Shown here one piece after another: positions 17,084 to 25,417 of a stretch of DNA of 64,000 nucleotides. Every line of letters starts with the position of its first letter. Position 1 is the stretch's first letter. The notes under the pieces were generated by a model. That model searched no databases. It was not told where the DNA came from and saw only the letters and a list, made by a program, of their open reading frames with translations. The stretch is from contig JAIYBZ010000029.1 in the NCBI GenBank assembly GCA_027488255.1, positions 124,001 to 188,000 of the forward strand, read 5' to 3'. A program made the translations under genes and the position numbers. Source of the stretch: Comamonadaceae bacterium. Lineage in GTDB: Bacteria > Pseudomonadota > Gammaproteobacteria > Burkholderiales > Burkholderiaceae_C.

Positions 17084-17131
17084 AAAACCTGAATAATGCT
17101 CACATTCTGACTGATTCCAAGGACTGCTGCC

Positions 17132-18016
17132 ATGAATGCTGCGCCACACGCCCCCACAGACCTGACCATCCGGCGGTTGGCTGTTGACTTGAGCCAAGGT
17201 TTTCCTCGCCACTGGAACGGCGGGGATGCTTTTTTGACCGCCTTTGCCAACGCCCTGTCCATGAGCTTTCCGGTGGGGGAACAGTTTTTCATGGACGCCG
17301 TCAAACATGGCGCCAAAGCCCTGCCCGACACGCCTGAAAACGCCGACCTGAAAAGCGTGGTCAAAGGCTTTATCGGCCAAGAGGCCACCCACCGCCACTT
17401 GCACAGCCTGTACAACGCGCACCTTGAAAAGCAAGGCTTGGTCAACCACTGGGGCCCGCGCTCTGAAAAGCGCCTCGAAAAAGGCCGTCAAATGCTGTTC
17501 GAAAAAAGCGAGAAAGGCTATTTGCACGAGCTCGCCATGACCGCTGCGTTTGAACACTTCACCTCGATCTTTGGCGATCTCACCTTGGAACGCATCGACC
17601 AACCCGGCGATTGGTTCCGTGGCGCCGAACCTTCGTTGCAGACCCTTTGGCGTTGGCATGCGGCCGAAGAATCTGAGCACAAATGCGTGGCCTTTGATCT
17701 GTACCAACGCTTGGGCGGCAACCATGCTTGGCGCATGCGCTGGTTTTGGTATGTGACGGTGCAATTCAGCACCGATGTCATTCGCCAAACCGTCAACAAC
17801 CTGTGGCACGACAAAACCCTATTCAAACCCAGCACCTGGTGGTCTGCCGGCCGGTTTTTGTTTGGCCGACACGGCATGGTCTGGCGCGTGGCCAAGCCCG
17901 TTTGGGCGTACACCCGCAAAGATTTCCACCCCCTGCAGGTGGGCCATCCGACCCAGGCCAACGACTGGCTCACCGGTCACGCCCACCAATGGACCGCCGT
18001 GGGCAGCAAGGTTTAA
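17132..18016 (+). CDS. Predicted metal-dependent hydrolase (PF10118 type)
   Basis: 294 aa, ATG start with AAGGA upstream. Helical His/Glu motifs QEATHRHLH (about residues 88-96), AAFEHFTS and AAEESEHKCVAFDLY match the predicted metal-dependent hydrolase family COG3687/PF10118; the spacing suggests a carboxylate-bridged or ferritin-like metal site. FPVGEQFFMDAVKHGA near residue 48 is also characteristic. No biochemical function is established for the family to my knowledge. The divergent TetR gene is its probable regulator. Followed by 84 bases and the ETF-QO gene. Confidence 0.78.
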   Translation: MNAAPHAPTDLTIRRLAVDLSQGFPRHWNGGDAFLTAFANALSMSFPVGEQFFMDAVKHGAKALPDTPENADLKSVVKGFIGQEATHRHLHSLYNAHLEKQGLVNHWGPRSEKRLEKGRQMLFEKSEKGYLHELAMTAAFEHFTSIFGDLTLERIDQPGDWFRGAEPSLQTLWRWHAAEESEHKCVAFDLYQRLGGNHAWRMRWFWYVTVQFSTDVIRQTVNNLWHDKTLFKPSTWWSAGRFLFGRHGMVWRVAKPVWAYTRKDFHPLQVGHPTQANDWLTGHAHQWTAVGSKV

Positions 18017-18100
18017 TCGGCTCAAGGGCGCATAAAATGCGCCGATGCCCTGTCCAGCCAAGAAGGGCAAGTGTGTAGACCCCTTCTGACTGAGATCTCT

Positions 18101-19792
18101 ATGAGCCCCGAAGACATTTTGAGCACTTATGGCCCCCGCGAATCGATGGAATACGACGTGGTCGTGGTGGGCGGTGGCCCCGCAGGGTTGTCCACCGCGA
18201 TTCGCCTGAAACAACTGGCGGCCGAAAAAGGCCAAGACGTGTCGGTGGTGGTGCTGGAAAAAGGCGGCGAGCCCGGCGCCCACATTTTGTCGGGTGCCAT
18301 CATGGACCCCAAGGCGCTGACCGAATTGTTCCCCGACTGGAAAGAACGCGGCGCCCCCCTCAACCAACCCGTGACCGACGATGCCTGGAGCTTTTTGTCT
18401 GAAAAAGGCGCCTTCCGCACGCCCGGCCTGTTTTTGCCCGAGTGCGCACAAAACCACGGCAACTACATCGTCAGCCTGAGCAACTTCACACGCTGGTTGG
18501 CCCAACAGGCCGAAAATCTGGGCGTTGAAATCTTCCCCGGCTTCACCGCCGCTGAGGTGCTGTACAACGACGACGGCAGCGTCAAAGGCGTGGCCACCGG
18601 CAACTTGGGCATCGGCAAAGACGGCGAGCCCACCGAGAACTTCCAGTTGGGCATGGAACTGCATGCCAAATACACCGTGTTTGCCGAAGGCGCGCGTGGC
18701 CATTTGGGCAAACAACTCATTGCCCGTTACAAATTAGACGAAGGCCGTGACCCCCAAACCTACGGCATCGGCATCAAAGAAGTCTGGGAGATTGACCCGT
18801 CCCGCCACACGCCCGGTTTTGTCATGCACAGCGCCGGCTGGCCGATGGACAACCACACCTACGGCGGCGCTTTCATGTACCACATGGAAGACAACAAAGT
18901 GGCGATTGGCTTTGTGGTGGGCTTGGACTACGCCAACCCTTGGTTGAGCCCGTTTGAAGAGTTCCAGCGCTGGAAGACCCATCCGAACATCCGTTGGTAT
19001 TTCACCAACAGCGAAGGCGAAGTCAATGCCAAACGCCTGGGCTATGGCGCCCGCGCCATCACCGCAGGCGGCTTGATGAGTCTGCCCAAAACCGTGTTCC
19101 CCGGCGGCGCCTTGGTGGGTTGCGATGCGGGTTACTTGAATGTGAGCCGCATCAAGGGCAGCCACGCCGCCATCAAAACCGGCATGCTCGCTGCCGAGGC
19201 GGCTTACGACGCGCTGGTGGCAGGCCGCCAACACGACGAGTTGAGTGCCTACCCCGCAGCCTTTGAAGCCAGCTGGCTCTATACCGAGCTGAACAAGTCG
19301 CGCAACTTCAAGGCGTGGTTCAAAAAGGGCTTGGGCATGGCCACCTTCATGAACGGCATCGAGCAATTTGTGCTGCGCGGCCACATTCCGTGGACCTTGC
19401 GCCGCAACAAACCCGACCACCTGTACATCAAGTCGGCCACTGAATGCCCCAAGATCAAATACCCCAAGCCCGATGGGAAATTGACCTTTGACAAGCTGTC
19501 GAGTGTGTTCATCAGCAACACCAACCACGAAGAAAACCAGCCTGCACACCTGACCTTGAAGGACACCAGCATTCCCAATATGGTCAATTGGGCGATTTAC
19601 TCGGGCCTAGAAGCGCGCTATTGCCCCGCCGGCGTGTACGAGTACGTGAAGAACGAAGACAACACCGATCGCCTGCAAATCAACGCGCAGAACTGCTTGC
19701 ATTGCAAAACCTGCGACATCAAAGACCCCACGCAAAACATCGTTTGGGTGACGCCCGAGGGCGGCGGCGGGCCCAACTACACCGGCATGTGA
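18101..19792 (+). CDS. Electron transfer flavoprotein-ubiquinone oxidoreductase
   Basis: 563 aa from the ATG at 18101. The FAD-binding GGGPAGLSTAIRLKQ is at about residues 23-37, and GAHILSGAIMDPKAL follows, typical of ETF-QO. The C-terminus holds a ferredoxin-like 4Fe-4S site, CLHCKTCDIKDPTQNI, near residues 525-540, ending in the signature GGGGPNYTGM. It passes electrons from reduced ETF (fed by acyl-CoA and other dehydrogenases) to the quinone pool and is a peripheral inner-membrane protein. Transcribed alone and closed by a clear terminator. Confidence 0.96.
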   Translation: MSPEDILSTYGPRESMEYDVVVVGGGPAGLSTAIRLKQLAAEKGQDVSVVVLEKGGEPGAHILSGAIMDPKALTELFPDWKERGAPLNQPVTDDAWSFLSEKGAFRTPGLFLPECAQNHGNYIVSLSNFTRWLAQQAENLGVEIFPGFTAAEVLYNDDGSVKGVATGNLGIGKDGEPTENFQLGMELHAKYTVFAEGARGHLGKQLIARYKLDEGRDPQTYGIGIKEVWEIDPSRHTPGFVMHSAGWPMDNHTYGGAFMYHMEDNKVAIGFVVGLDYANPWLSPFEEFQRWKTHPNIRWYFTNSEGEVNAKRLGYGARAITAGGLMSLPKTVFPGGALVGCDAGYLNVSRIKGSHAAIKTGMLAAEAAYDALVAGRQHDELSAYPAAFEASWLYTELNKSRNFKAWFKKGLGMATFMNGIEQFVLRGHIPWTLRRNKPDHLYIKSATECPKIKYPKPDGKLTFDKLSSVFISNTNHEENQPAHLTLKDTSIPNMVNWAIYSGLEARYCPAGVYEYVKNEDNTDRLQINAQNCLHCKTCDIKDPTQNIVWVTPEGGGGPNYTGM

Positions 19793-19812
19793 GCCGCGTG
19801 AATTCCCCATCC

Positions 19813-19839
19813 AAGAGGCTCTTCGAGCCTCTTTTTTTT
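19813..19839 (+). terminator. Rho-independent terminator after ETF-QO
   Basis: AGAGGCTC and GAGCCTCT pair around a 3-base loop, followed by eight T residues. Confidence 0.9.
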
Positions 19840-19948
19840 GCCCGATCGGCACACCGTTATCGCCCTGCCCTTGCCCCTTGCGTCACCTTGGCATCACCAC
19901 CCCCGCGAAAACCCGTAGCCCATCGCGCCAAACTGCCCTCCATAATAA

Positions 19949-19965
19949 AACTTGTATGACAAGTT
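19949..19965. promoter_or_regulatory. Perfect palindrome upstream of TRAP operon, GntR/FCD-like operator
   Basis: AACTTGT-ATG-ACAAGTT is a perfect 17-base inverted repeat whose TTGTnnnACAA core resembles sites of FadR/FCD-type GntR regulators that often control TRAP transporters. It lies 49 bases before the dctP start; the regulator itself is not in this neighbourhood. A CATAAT sequence just upstream could be a -10 element. Confidence 0.55.
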
Positions 19966-20013
19966 GATTCGCAACCTGTTGTCGTCCACTGATCCATCAC
20001 GAGGAGCTATGCA

Positions 20014-20985
20014 ATGAAACTGAGCAAACTGATGTTGGGGTTGAGTTTGGCTGTGGGTCTCATGACCACAGCAACGGCGCAAATCACCATGCGCAACAGT
20101 ATTTCTGTGGCCCAGAACTCGCACCAAGGTGAAGCCATTGACACGCTGGCCAAGGAAGTCGAGAAGCGCACCAACGGTCGCATCAAGATTCAAAACTTCT
20201 ACTCGGGCGCTTTGGGCGGTGAACGTGAGTCCATTGAATCGGTTCAATTGGGCACCCAAGAACTGGCCACCACCTCCACCGGCCCCGTGCCCAACTTCGT
20301 GCCAGAGTCACGCATTTTGGATGTGCCTTTCTTGTTCCGCGACAAGGCCCACGCCCGTGCTGTGCTGGACGGCCCCATTGGCCAAGAGTTGCTGACCAAA
20401 TTTGACGCCAAGGGCTTCAAGGCCTTGGCTTGGGGTGAGAACGGCGTGCGCCACATGACCAACAGCAAGCGTCCCGTGAACGAACCGGGCGACCTGAAGG
20501 GTCTGAAGATGCGCACCATGGAAAACCCCGTGCACGTCGCAGCCTACAAAAGCTTGGGCATTGTGACCACGCCAATGGCTTTCCCTGAAGTGTTCACCGC
20601 CTTGCAACAAGGCACGGTGGATGGCCAGGAAAACCCGCTGTCGGTCATCATGGCCGCCAACTTTGACCAAGTGCAAAAGCACTTGACACTGACTGGCCAC
20701 GTGTACTCCCCGGTGGTCATCTTGATGAACAAGGGCACCTTTGACAAACTCAGCGCTGCTGACAAACAAGTCTTCCTTGACGCCGCAAAAGAAGCCGTCA
20801 AAGTCAACCGCGCACGCGTGGACAAAGACGATGCCAACGGCGTGGCTGAACTGCGCAAAAAGGGCATGAACGTGATTGAAAACGTCGACAAAACCAAGTT
20901 CGTGGCGACCATGGGCCCCGCCATGGCCGAGTTTGAAAAGCAATTTGGCAAAGCCAACTTGGACCGCATCCGCAATTACAAGTGA
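20014..20985 (+). CDS. TRAP transporter substrate-binding protein, DctP family
   Basis: 323 aa with a signal peptide (LMLGLSLAVGLMTTATAQ, about residues 5-22), giving a periplasmic protein. The DctP fold is shown by the binding-site arginine region GLKMRTMENPVH, followed by ALQQGTVDGQENPL, a strong family signature. The ligand is normally a carboxylate. ACGAGGAGC precedes the start. It is the first gene of a three-gene TRAP operon, and a strong hairpin after it should reduce expression of the membrane subunits relative to the binding protein. Confidence 0.93.
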   Translation: MKLSKLMLGLSLAVGLMTTATAQITMRNSISVAQNSHQGEAIDTLAKEVEKRTNGRIKIQNFYSGALGGERESIESVQLGTQELATTSTGPVPNFVPESRILDVPFLFRDKAHARAVLDGPIGQELLTKFDAKGFKALAWGENGVRHMTNSKRPVNEPGDLKGLKMRTMENPVHVAAYKSLGIVTTPMAFPEVFTALQQGTVDGQENPLSVIMAANFDQVQKHLTLTGHVYSPVVILMNKGTFDKLSAADKQVFLDAAKEAVKVNRARVDKDDANGVAELRKKGMNVIENVDKTKFVATMGPAMAEFEKQFGKANLDRIRNYK

Positions 20986-20997
20986 GTTGAAGCTTGA

Positions 20998-21035
20998 AAA
21001 AACGCCCGCCCAATTTCCCATTGGCGGGCGTTTTT
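20998..21035 (+). terminator. Rho-independent terminator / attenuator between dctP and dctQ
   Basis: ACGCCCGCCCAAT and ATTGGCGGGCGT pair with one bulged base around a TTCCC loop, followed by five T residues. It lies 24 bases before dctQ. Confidence 0.85.
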
Positions 21036-21058
21036 GATTTTGTCTTGAAGGAATGTTT

Positions 21059-21553
21059 ATGCGCTCGCTCTTGTTGAGTGTGGAAAGGTGGACCACCTCC
21101 TTTTCCATGCTGGTGGCCTGTCTGATGCTGGCCTTAGCCGCATGCCTGGGCATGCTGCAAATCTTCACCCGATTTGTGCTCGAAGTGCCCCTCGAATGGA
21201 CCGAGGTCCTCATCCGATTCAGTCTGATCTGGATGGTGTTCATGGGCATCCCCATGGCTTTTAGACAAGGTGCCATGGTCAGCGTGGATGTGCTTTACCG
21301 TTGGAGCGGCGCGCGCATGAGAAGATTTTTAGACACCATGGTCGCCCTGGCGGCGCTCACCTTGGTGTGCATCATCATTTGGTGGGGCTGGGACTACGCC
21401 AATCGCGGCAAAGTGCAGTCCATGATTGGCTTGGAAGATGTCTCGATGTTCTGGGCCTACATGGCGTTGCCAGTGGGTGCCGTTTTCAGTGTGATCAGCA
21501 TCATCGGCAATTGGCTGGATCCCCAACGCCTTGAACTGGAGACCGCACAATGA
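21059..21553 (+). CDS. TRAP transporter small permease, DctQ type
   Basis: 164 aa. The ATG at 21059 is favoured because the AAGGA site sits at proper distance; the ATG at 21053 touches it. Four transmembrane helices are expected, with the signature FVLEVPLEWTEVLIRFSLIWMVFMGIPMAFRQGAMVSVDVL near residues 38-78. It pairs with DctM in the inner membrane and contacts the loaded binding protein. The stop overlaps the DctM start (ATGA). Confidence 0.9.
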   Translation: MRSLLLSVERWTTSFSMLVACLMLALAACLGMLQIFTRFVLEVPLEWTEVLIRFSLIWMVFMGIPMAFRQGAMVSVDVLYRWSGARMRRFLDTMVALAALTLVCIIIWWGWDYANRGKVQSMIGLEDVSMFWAYMALPVGAVFSVISIIGNWLDPQRLELETAQ

Positions 21554-22827
21554 GCGCCGTCATGCTTTGCACCATGGTGCTGTGCTTTGCACTCACCATT
21601 TCGGTGGCTGTTTCCATCGGTTTGTCGGCGATTGTCGGCATTCAAATTGTCAACGCCAACATGCTCATCTCGGTCAAAGAGATGTTCAACTCCATCAACA
21701 AATTTCCGCTGGCGGCCATCCCCTTTTTCATCTTGGCCGGCAACATCATGGAAACCGGCGGCATCTCGCGCCGATTGGTCGAATTTGCCAAAAGCATCGT
21801 CGGCGGCGTTCAGGGCGGTTTGCCCATGACGTGTGTGCTGACCTGCATGATTTTCGCGGCCGTTTCAGGCTCTTCGGTGGCCACCACCTTTGCCATTGGC
21901 GCCATCCTGATTCCGGCCCTCATCAAGCACGGCTATCCCACCACTTATGCGGCGTCGCTGCAAGCCACATCGGCTGAATTGGGGGTGATCATTCCGCCCT
22001 CTATTCCCATGATTCTTTATGGGGTGAGTGCCGAAGTTTCGATTGGTGAATTGTTCATCGCAGGCTTTGGCCCTGGCTTGTTCATTGGCTTCACCTTGAT
22101 GTTGTGGGTCTGGATTTATTGCAAATACAAAGGCTGGGGCAAAAACGACGGCGATGGCCGCTTGGGTTTTGGCCAGGCCACCTGGCAAGCGGGCTGGGCA
22201 CTGCTGATGCCGGTGATCATTTTGGGCGGCATTTATGGCGGGGTGTTCACCCCGACCGAGGCCTCGGCAGTGGCGGTGTTTTATGCCTTGGTTGTCGGCA
22301 TGTTTGTTTACCGTGAGATCAAGTTGAAAGACTTGGCCGTGATCATGCGCAAATCGGTGCTCTCAAGTGCAGTGATCATGTTCATCATTGCCAACGCAGG
22401 CCTGTTTGCTTTCTTGATCACCCGCGCCGGTGTTCCCGAAGCCATTGGCCACTGGCTGCAAGACATCCTCCAATCACCGTTTTATTTCCTGCTGGGCGTG
22501 AATGCCGCGCTGTTCTTGATCGGCATGTTCATCGAGACCAGTGCGGCCATCATCGTGCTGGCACCCATCTTGGCGCCCGTGGCCGTGCACTTTGGCATTG
22601 ACCCGGTTCACTTTGGCTTGGTCATGGTGGTCAATTTGGCCTTGGGCATGATCACCCCCCCGTTTGGTGTCAATTTGTTCGCCGCGTGTACGGTGGCGCG
22701 CATCTCGCTTGACCGCATGATCAAAGACCTGATCCCCTTTGTGCTGGTGATCTTGGCTTGTCTGATGGTCGTGAGCTATGTGCCGGCTTTGTCACTCACT
22801 TTGCGTGATTTGGTCTACGCCAAATAA
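21550..22827 (+). CDS. TRAP transporter large permease, DctM type
   Basis: 425 aa, the normal length, with about 12 hydrophobic segments. Family signatures are PFFILAGNIMETGGISRRLVEFA, SGSSVATTFAIGAILIPALIKHGYP, and LGVIIPPSIPMILYGV in the first half. The repeat MFIETSAAIIVLAPILAPVAVHFGIDPVHFGLVMV with GMITPPFGVNLF is in the second half. It is the sodium-coupled transport channel of the system. Translationally coupled to DctQ and followed by a terminator that ends the operon. Confidence 0.94.
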   Translation: MSAVMLCTMVLCFALTISVAVSIGLSAIVGIQIVNANMLISVKEMFNSINKFPLAAIPFFILAGNIMETGGISRRLVEFAKSIVGGVQGGLPMTCVLTCMIFAAVSGSSVATTFAIGAILIPALIKHGYPTTYAASLQATSAELGVIIPPSIPMILYGVSAEVSIGELFIAGFGPGLFIGFTLMLWVWIYCKYKGWGKNDGDGRLGFGQATWQAGWALLMPVIILGGIYGGVFTPTEASAVAVFYALVVGMFVYREIKLKDLAVIMRKSVLSSAVIMFIIANAGLFAFLITRAGVPEAIGHWLQDILQSPFYFLLGVNAALFLIGMFIETSAAIIVLAPILAPVAVHFGIDPVHFGLVMVVNLALGMITPPFGVNLFAACTVARISLDRMIKDLIPFVLVILACLMVVSYVPALSLTLRDLVYAK

Positions 22828-22854
22828 AGCTAAAATTTCACGCATTCATACCGC

Positions 22855-22883
22855 GCCTGGCCCCTCGGGCCAGGCTTTTTTTT
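22855..22883 (+). terminator. Rho-independent terminator after TRAP operon, immediately upstream of gcvH
   Basis: GCCTGGCCC and GGGCCAGGC pair around a 3-base loop and are followed by eight T residues. The gcvH start codon is only 9 bases beyond the T tract. Confidence 0.88.
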
Positions 22884-22892
22884 GAGCGCACC

Positions 22893-23270
22893 ATGCCCAT
22901 CCAATATTCCGAAGACCACACTTGGCTCCAAATTGACGAGCAGGGTGATGGCAGCACCGCCGTCATGGGCATCACCGTCCATGCCCAAGACACGCTGGGC
23001 GACATTGTTTTTGTCGACTTGCCCGCCATTGGCAAAACCTTTGCTGCCCGCGAAGTGGCCGGCGTGGTGGAGTCCGTCAAAGCCGCGGCTGATGTGCACA
23101 TGCCCGCCGGTGGCGAGATCATCGAAGTCAACGAAGCCTTGCGGGCCGACCCCTCGTTGGCCAACTCTGACCCCTTGGGCCAAGGCTGGTTTTTCAAGGT
23201 ACGCCTGACCCAAATGGCCGACCTTGATGCCCTGCACGACGAAGCCAGTTATCAAAAATTGACAGCCTGA
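22893..23270 (+). CDS. gcvH: Glycine cleavage system H protein
   Basis: 125 aa, standard length. The lipoylation site is the lysine in GVVESVKAAADVHMP (about residues 59-73). DPLGQGWFFKVRL near the C-terminus is a family signature. GcvH carries the aminomethyl intermediate between the P and T proteins in glycine breakdown. No gcvT or gcvP lies alongside, so the other subunits must be elsewhere. Its start codon is only 9 bases after a terminator T tract, so its transcript start or read-through is unclear. A strong promoter for the downstream riboswitch overlaps its last codons. Confidence 0.94.
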   Translation: MPIQYSEDHTWLQIDEQGDGSTAVMGITVHAQDTLGDIVFVDLPAIGKTFAAREVAGVVESVKAAADVHMPAGGEIIEVNEALRADPSLANSDPLGQGWFFKVRLTQMADLDALHDEASYQKLTA

Positions 23271-23286
23271 AAAGGGGCTGTAAAAT
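23259..23286 (+). promoter_or_regulatory. Sigma-70 promoter for the glycine riboswitch transcript
   Basis: TTGACA (23259-23264) is separated by 16 bases from TAAAAT (23281-23286). The -35 box lies inside the last codons of gcvH. Transcription would start near 23293, about 70 bases before the first aptamer. Confidence 0.7.
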
Positions 23287-23361
23287 CCCGCCATTCGCTT
23301 CCCATTGGGGTGACACCGGTTTTGCAACTGTTGCCCCAAGTCGGTTCCAAACCGACGTTCA

Positions 23362-23556
23362 CCGCGGGAGAGATTGAAGGCCCCAGGCCTTCAACGCCGA
23401 AGGAGCAACCACCCCGGAAACTCTCAGGCAAAAGGACCGTGGTGAACCAAGCACTCTGAAGAGTTGCCAGGATTCGTCCCCTGGCACACCGCAGGAGCAA
23501 GCCCAAGCCGCCATGGCCGGGTGAATCTCTCAGGTTTCAAACAGAGGGGGTCGTTC
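23362..23556 (+). promoter_or_regulatory. Tandem glycine riboswitch
   Basis: Two glycine aptamers lie in tandem. The first contains CGGGAGAG, CGCCGAAGGAGCAA and GGAAACTCTCAGGCAAAAGGACC, all consensus elements. The second runs from about 23451 (GCACTCTGAAGAG), with CCGCAGGAGCAA and GGTGAATCTCTCAGGTTTCAAACAGAGGGGG. A hairpin TGTACAC/GTGTGCA follows at about 23557-23575, but no classic terminator is visible before the start codon at 23618, so control may be translational or transcription may be switched on by ligand. This and the promoter fill the 347-base gap between gcvH and the dehydrogenase gene. Confidence 0.93.
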
Positions 23557-23617
23557 TGTACACATCCGGTGTGCAGTGCGTCCCATCCGTTTGAGACGTC
23601 TTTCTGAGAGTACTTTC

Positions 23618-24886
23618 ATGAGCTTCACGAAAAAACACATGGTGGTTGTCGGCGGCGGCATCACCGGGGTCACCAGCGCCTACGCCCTGGCCCAACAAGG
23701 CATTCAGGTCACCCTGATCGAAAAAAATCGCTACCCCGGCATGGAAACCTCCTATGCCAATGGTGGCCAACTTTCGGCCTCCAATGCCGAGGTCTGGACC
23801 CACCCCTCCACGATCGTCAAGGGCCTGAAGTGGATGTTCACCAAAGACGCCCCCTTGTTGATGAACCCCGCGCCCACTTGGCACAAACTCAGCTGGATGG
23901 CCGAGTTTGTCGCGGCCATTCCGCGTTACAAAGACAACACCGTGGCAACGGCACAACTGGCCATTCAGTCGCGCGAGTTTCACTTTGCTTGGGCCAAGGC
24001 CGAGGGCATCGACTTTGACCACAAGCGCGAAGGCATCTTGCACATCTACCGCGACAAAAAAGGCTTTGACCATGCAGGTGAAGTCTCGAAGTTGTTGGCC
24101 CAAGGCGGTTTGCCCCGCCGCGCCGTCACGCCCGAAGAGATGAAAGCCATCGAGCCCACTTTGAAAGGCCAGTACTACGGCGGCTATTTCACCGAAAGCG
24201 ACTCCACTGGCGACATCCACAAATTCACCTTTGGTTTGGCCAAAGCCTGCGAGCGCATGGGCGTGAAAATATTGACCGAGCACCAAGTCATGAACGTGGA
24301 TGCCAACGGCCAAACCGCCAGCGTGACCGTGCAACACCAAGGCCAAACGGACACCTTGAGTTTTGACGGGATCGTGATTTGCGCGGGGGTGCATGGCCGC
24401 CGTCTGGCCGCACAGCTGGGCGACCGCTTGAACATTTACCCCGTCAAAGGCTATTCGATCACGGTCGGCCTGAACGACGCCGCCAGCCAAGCCGCAGCGC
24501 CGCAAGTGAGCTTGCTGGACGACGAAACCAAACTGGTCACCAGCCGCTTGGGCAACGACCGTTTCCGCGTGGCGGGCACTGCCGAGTTCAATGGCATTGA
24601 CTTGGACATTCGCGCCGACCGCATCAAGCCCTTGGTGAACTGGGTCAACCAGTGCTTCCCGGGCGTAGACACGCGCCGCGTGGAGCCTTGGGCGGGTCTG
24701 CGCCCCATGATGCCCAACATGTTGCCGCGGGTGGGCGCCGGTAAAAAAGCGAATGTGTTTTACAACACCGGCCATGGCCATTTGGGCTGGACGCTGTCGG
24801 CCATCACCGCGCACCAACTCGCCGGCCATGTCATGCAGAGCATGAACACGCCCATCCGCTCGGCCCTGACGCCGGCTGCGGCCTGA
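23618..24886 (+). CDS. dadA: D-amino acid dehydrogenase (DadA type), riboswitch-controlled
   Basis: 422 aa, typical DadA length; start at the ATG 23618 directly after the riboswitch leader. The FAD-binding GGGITGVTSAYALAQQG is at about residues 11-27, followed by YANGGQLSASNAEVW, a DadA signature. GRRLAAQLG, PVKGYSIT and WAGLRPMMPNMLPRVG near the C-terminus also fit. The enzyme is an FAD-dependent inner-face membrane-associated dehydrogenase that deaminates D-amino acids and passes electrons to quinone. Glycine riboswitch control suggests that glycine or glycine-derived metabolites induce it. Confidence 0.9.
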   Translation: MSFTKKHMVVVGGGITGVTSAYALAQQGIQVTLIEKNRYPGMETSYANGGQLSASNAEVWTHPSTIVKGLKWMFTKDAPLLMNPAPTWHKLSWMAEFVAAIPRYKDNTVATAQLAIQSREFHFAWAKAEGIDFDHKREGILHIYRDKKGFDHAGEVSKLLAQGGLPRRAVTPEEMKAIEPTLKGQYYGGYFTESDSTGDIHKFTFGLAKACERMGVKILTEHQVMNVDANGQTASVTVQHQGQTDTLSFDGIVICAGVHGRRLAAQLGDRLNIYPVKGYSITVGLNDAASQAAAPQVSLLDDETKLVTSRLGNDRFRVAGTAEFNGIDLDIRADRIKPLVNWVNQCFPGVDTRRVEPWAGLRPMMPNMLPRVGAGKKANVFYNTGHGHLGWTLSAITAHQLAGHVMQSMNTPIRSALTPAAA

Positions 24887-24929
24887 GCAGGCCTGCAGAA
24901 CAAGCTGCGCAATAAACTGCAGGAACACC

Positions 24930-25412
24930 ATGTCGATCACTGTCTTGCGTGTCGATTACCAAAGCGCGGCCCACCGCAGCGCTTTGGTGATGCTGTTGAA
25001 CGCCTATGCCCTCGACCCGATGGGCGGCGGCACAGCACTGCCCCAAAAGGTGCAAGATCGCCTGTGCGATGACCTGGCGGTGCGCCCCACCGCCGCCAGT
25101 TTTATCGCCTGGCATGGGGACCAAGCGGTGGGCTTGATCAACTGCATCGAAGGTTATTCCACCTTCAAGGCCCGACCGCTCATGAACATCCACGACCTTG
25201 CGGTGTTACCGGGCCACCGGGGCCAAGGCGTGGGCCGCGCCCTGTTGGCGGCGGCGCAACAACACGCCCTCGAGCGGGGCTGCTGCAAACTCACCCTCGA
25301 AGTGCTGACAGGCAATGTCCCTGCGCTGCGCAGTTACCTGAAATTTGGCTTTGAAGCCTATGCTTTGGACCCGGCAGCGGGACAAGCCAGCTTCATGCAA
25401 AAGTGGCTCTAA
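24930..25412 (+). CDS. GNAT-family N-acetyltransferase
   Basis: 160 aa, ATG start with AGGA upstream. The acetyl-CoA-binding motif A is LAVLPGHRGQGVGRALLAAAQQHA (about residues 90-113), followed by LEVLTGNVPALRSYLKFGFEAY, a clear GNAT motif B. N-terminal residues 1-80 are the variable substrate half. Substrate unknown. It lies 43 bases after dadA on the same strand and may share its transcript. Its stop is 5 bases from the end of the convergent J-domain gene. Confidence 0.9.
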   Translation: MSITVLRVDYQSAAHRSALVMLLNAYALDPMGGGTALPQKVQDRLCDDLAVRPTAASFIAWHGDQAVGLINCIEGYSTFKARPLMNIHDLAVLPGHRGQGVGRALLAAAQQHALERGCCKLTLEVLTGNVPALRSYLKFGFEAYALDPAAGQASFMQKWL

Positions 25413-25417
25413 GCACT

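Noticed and set aside
23537-24940. 467-aa minus-strand ORF
   Set aside because: Antisense to dadA and the riboswitch leader; low-complexity His/Gln/Val-rich product without motifs.
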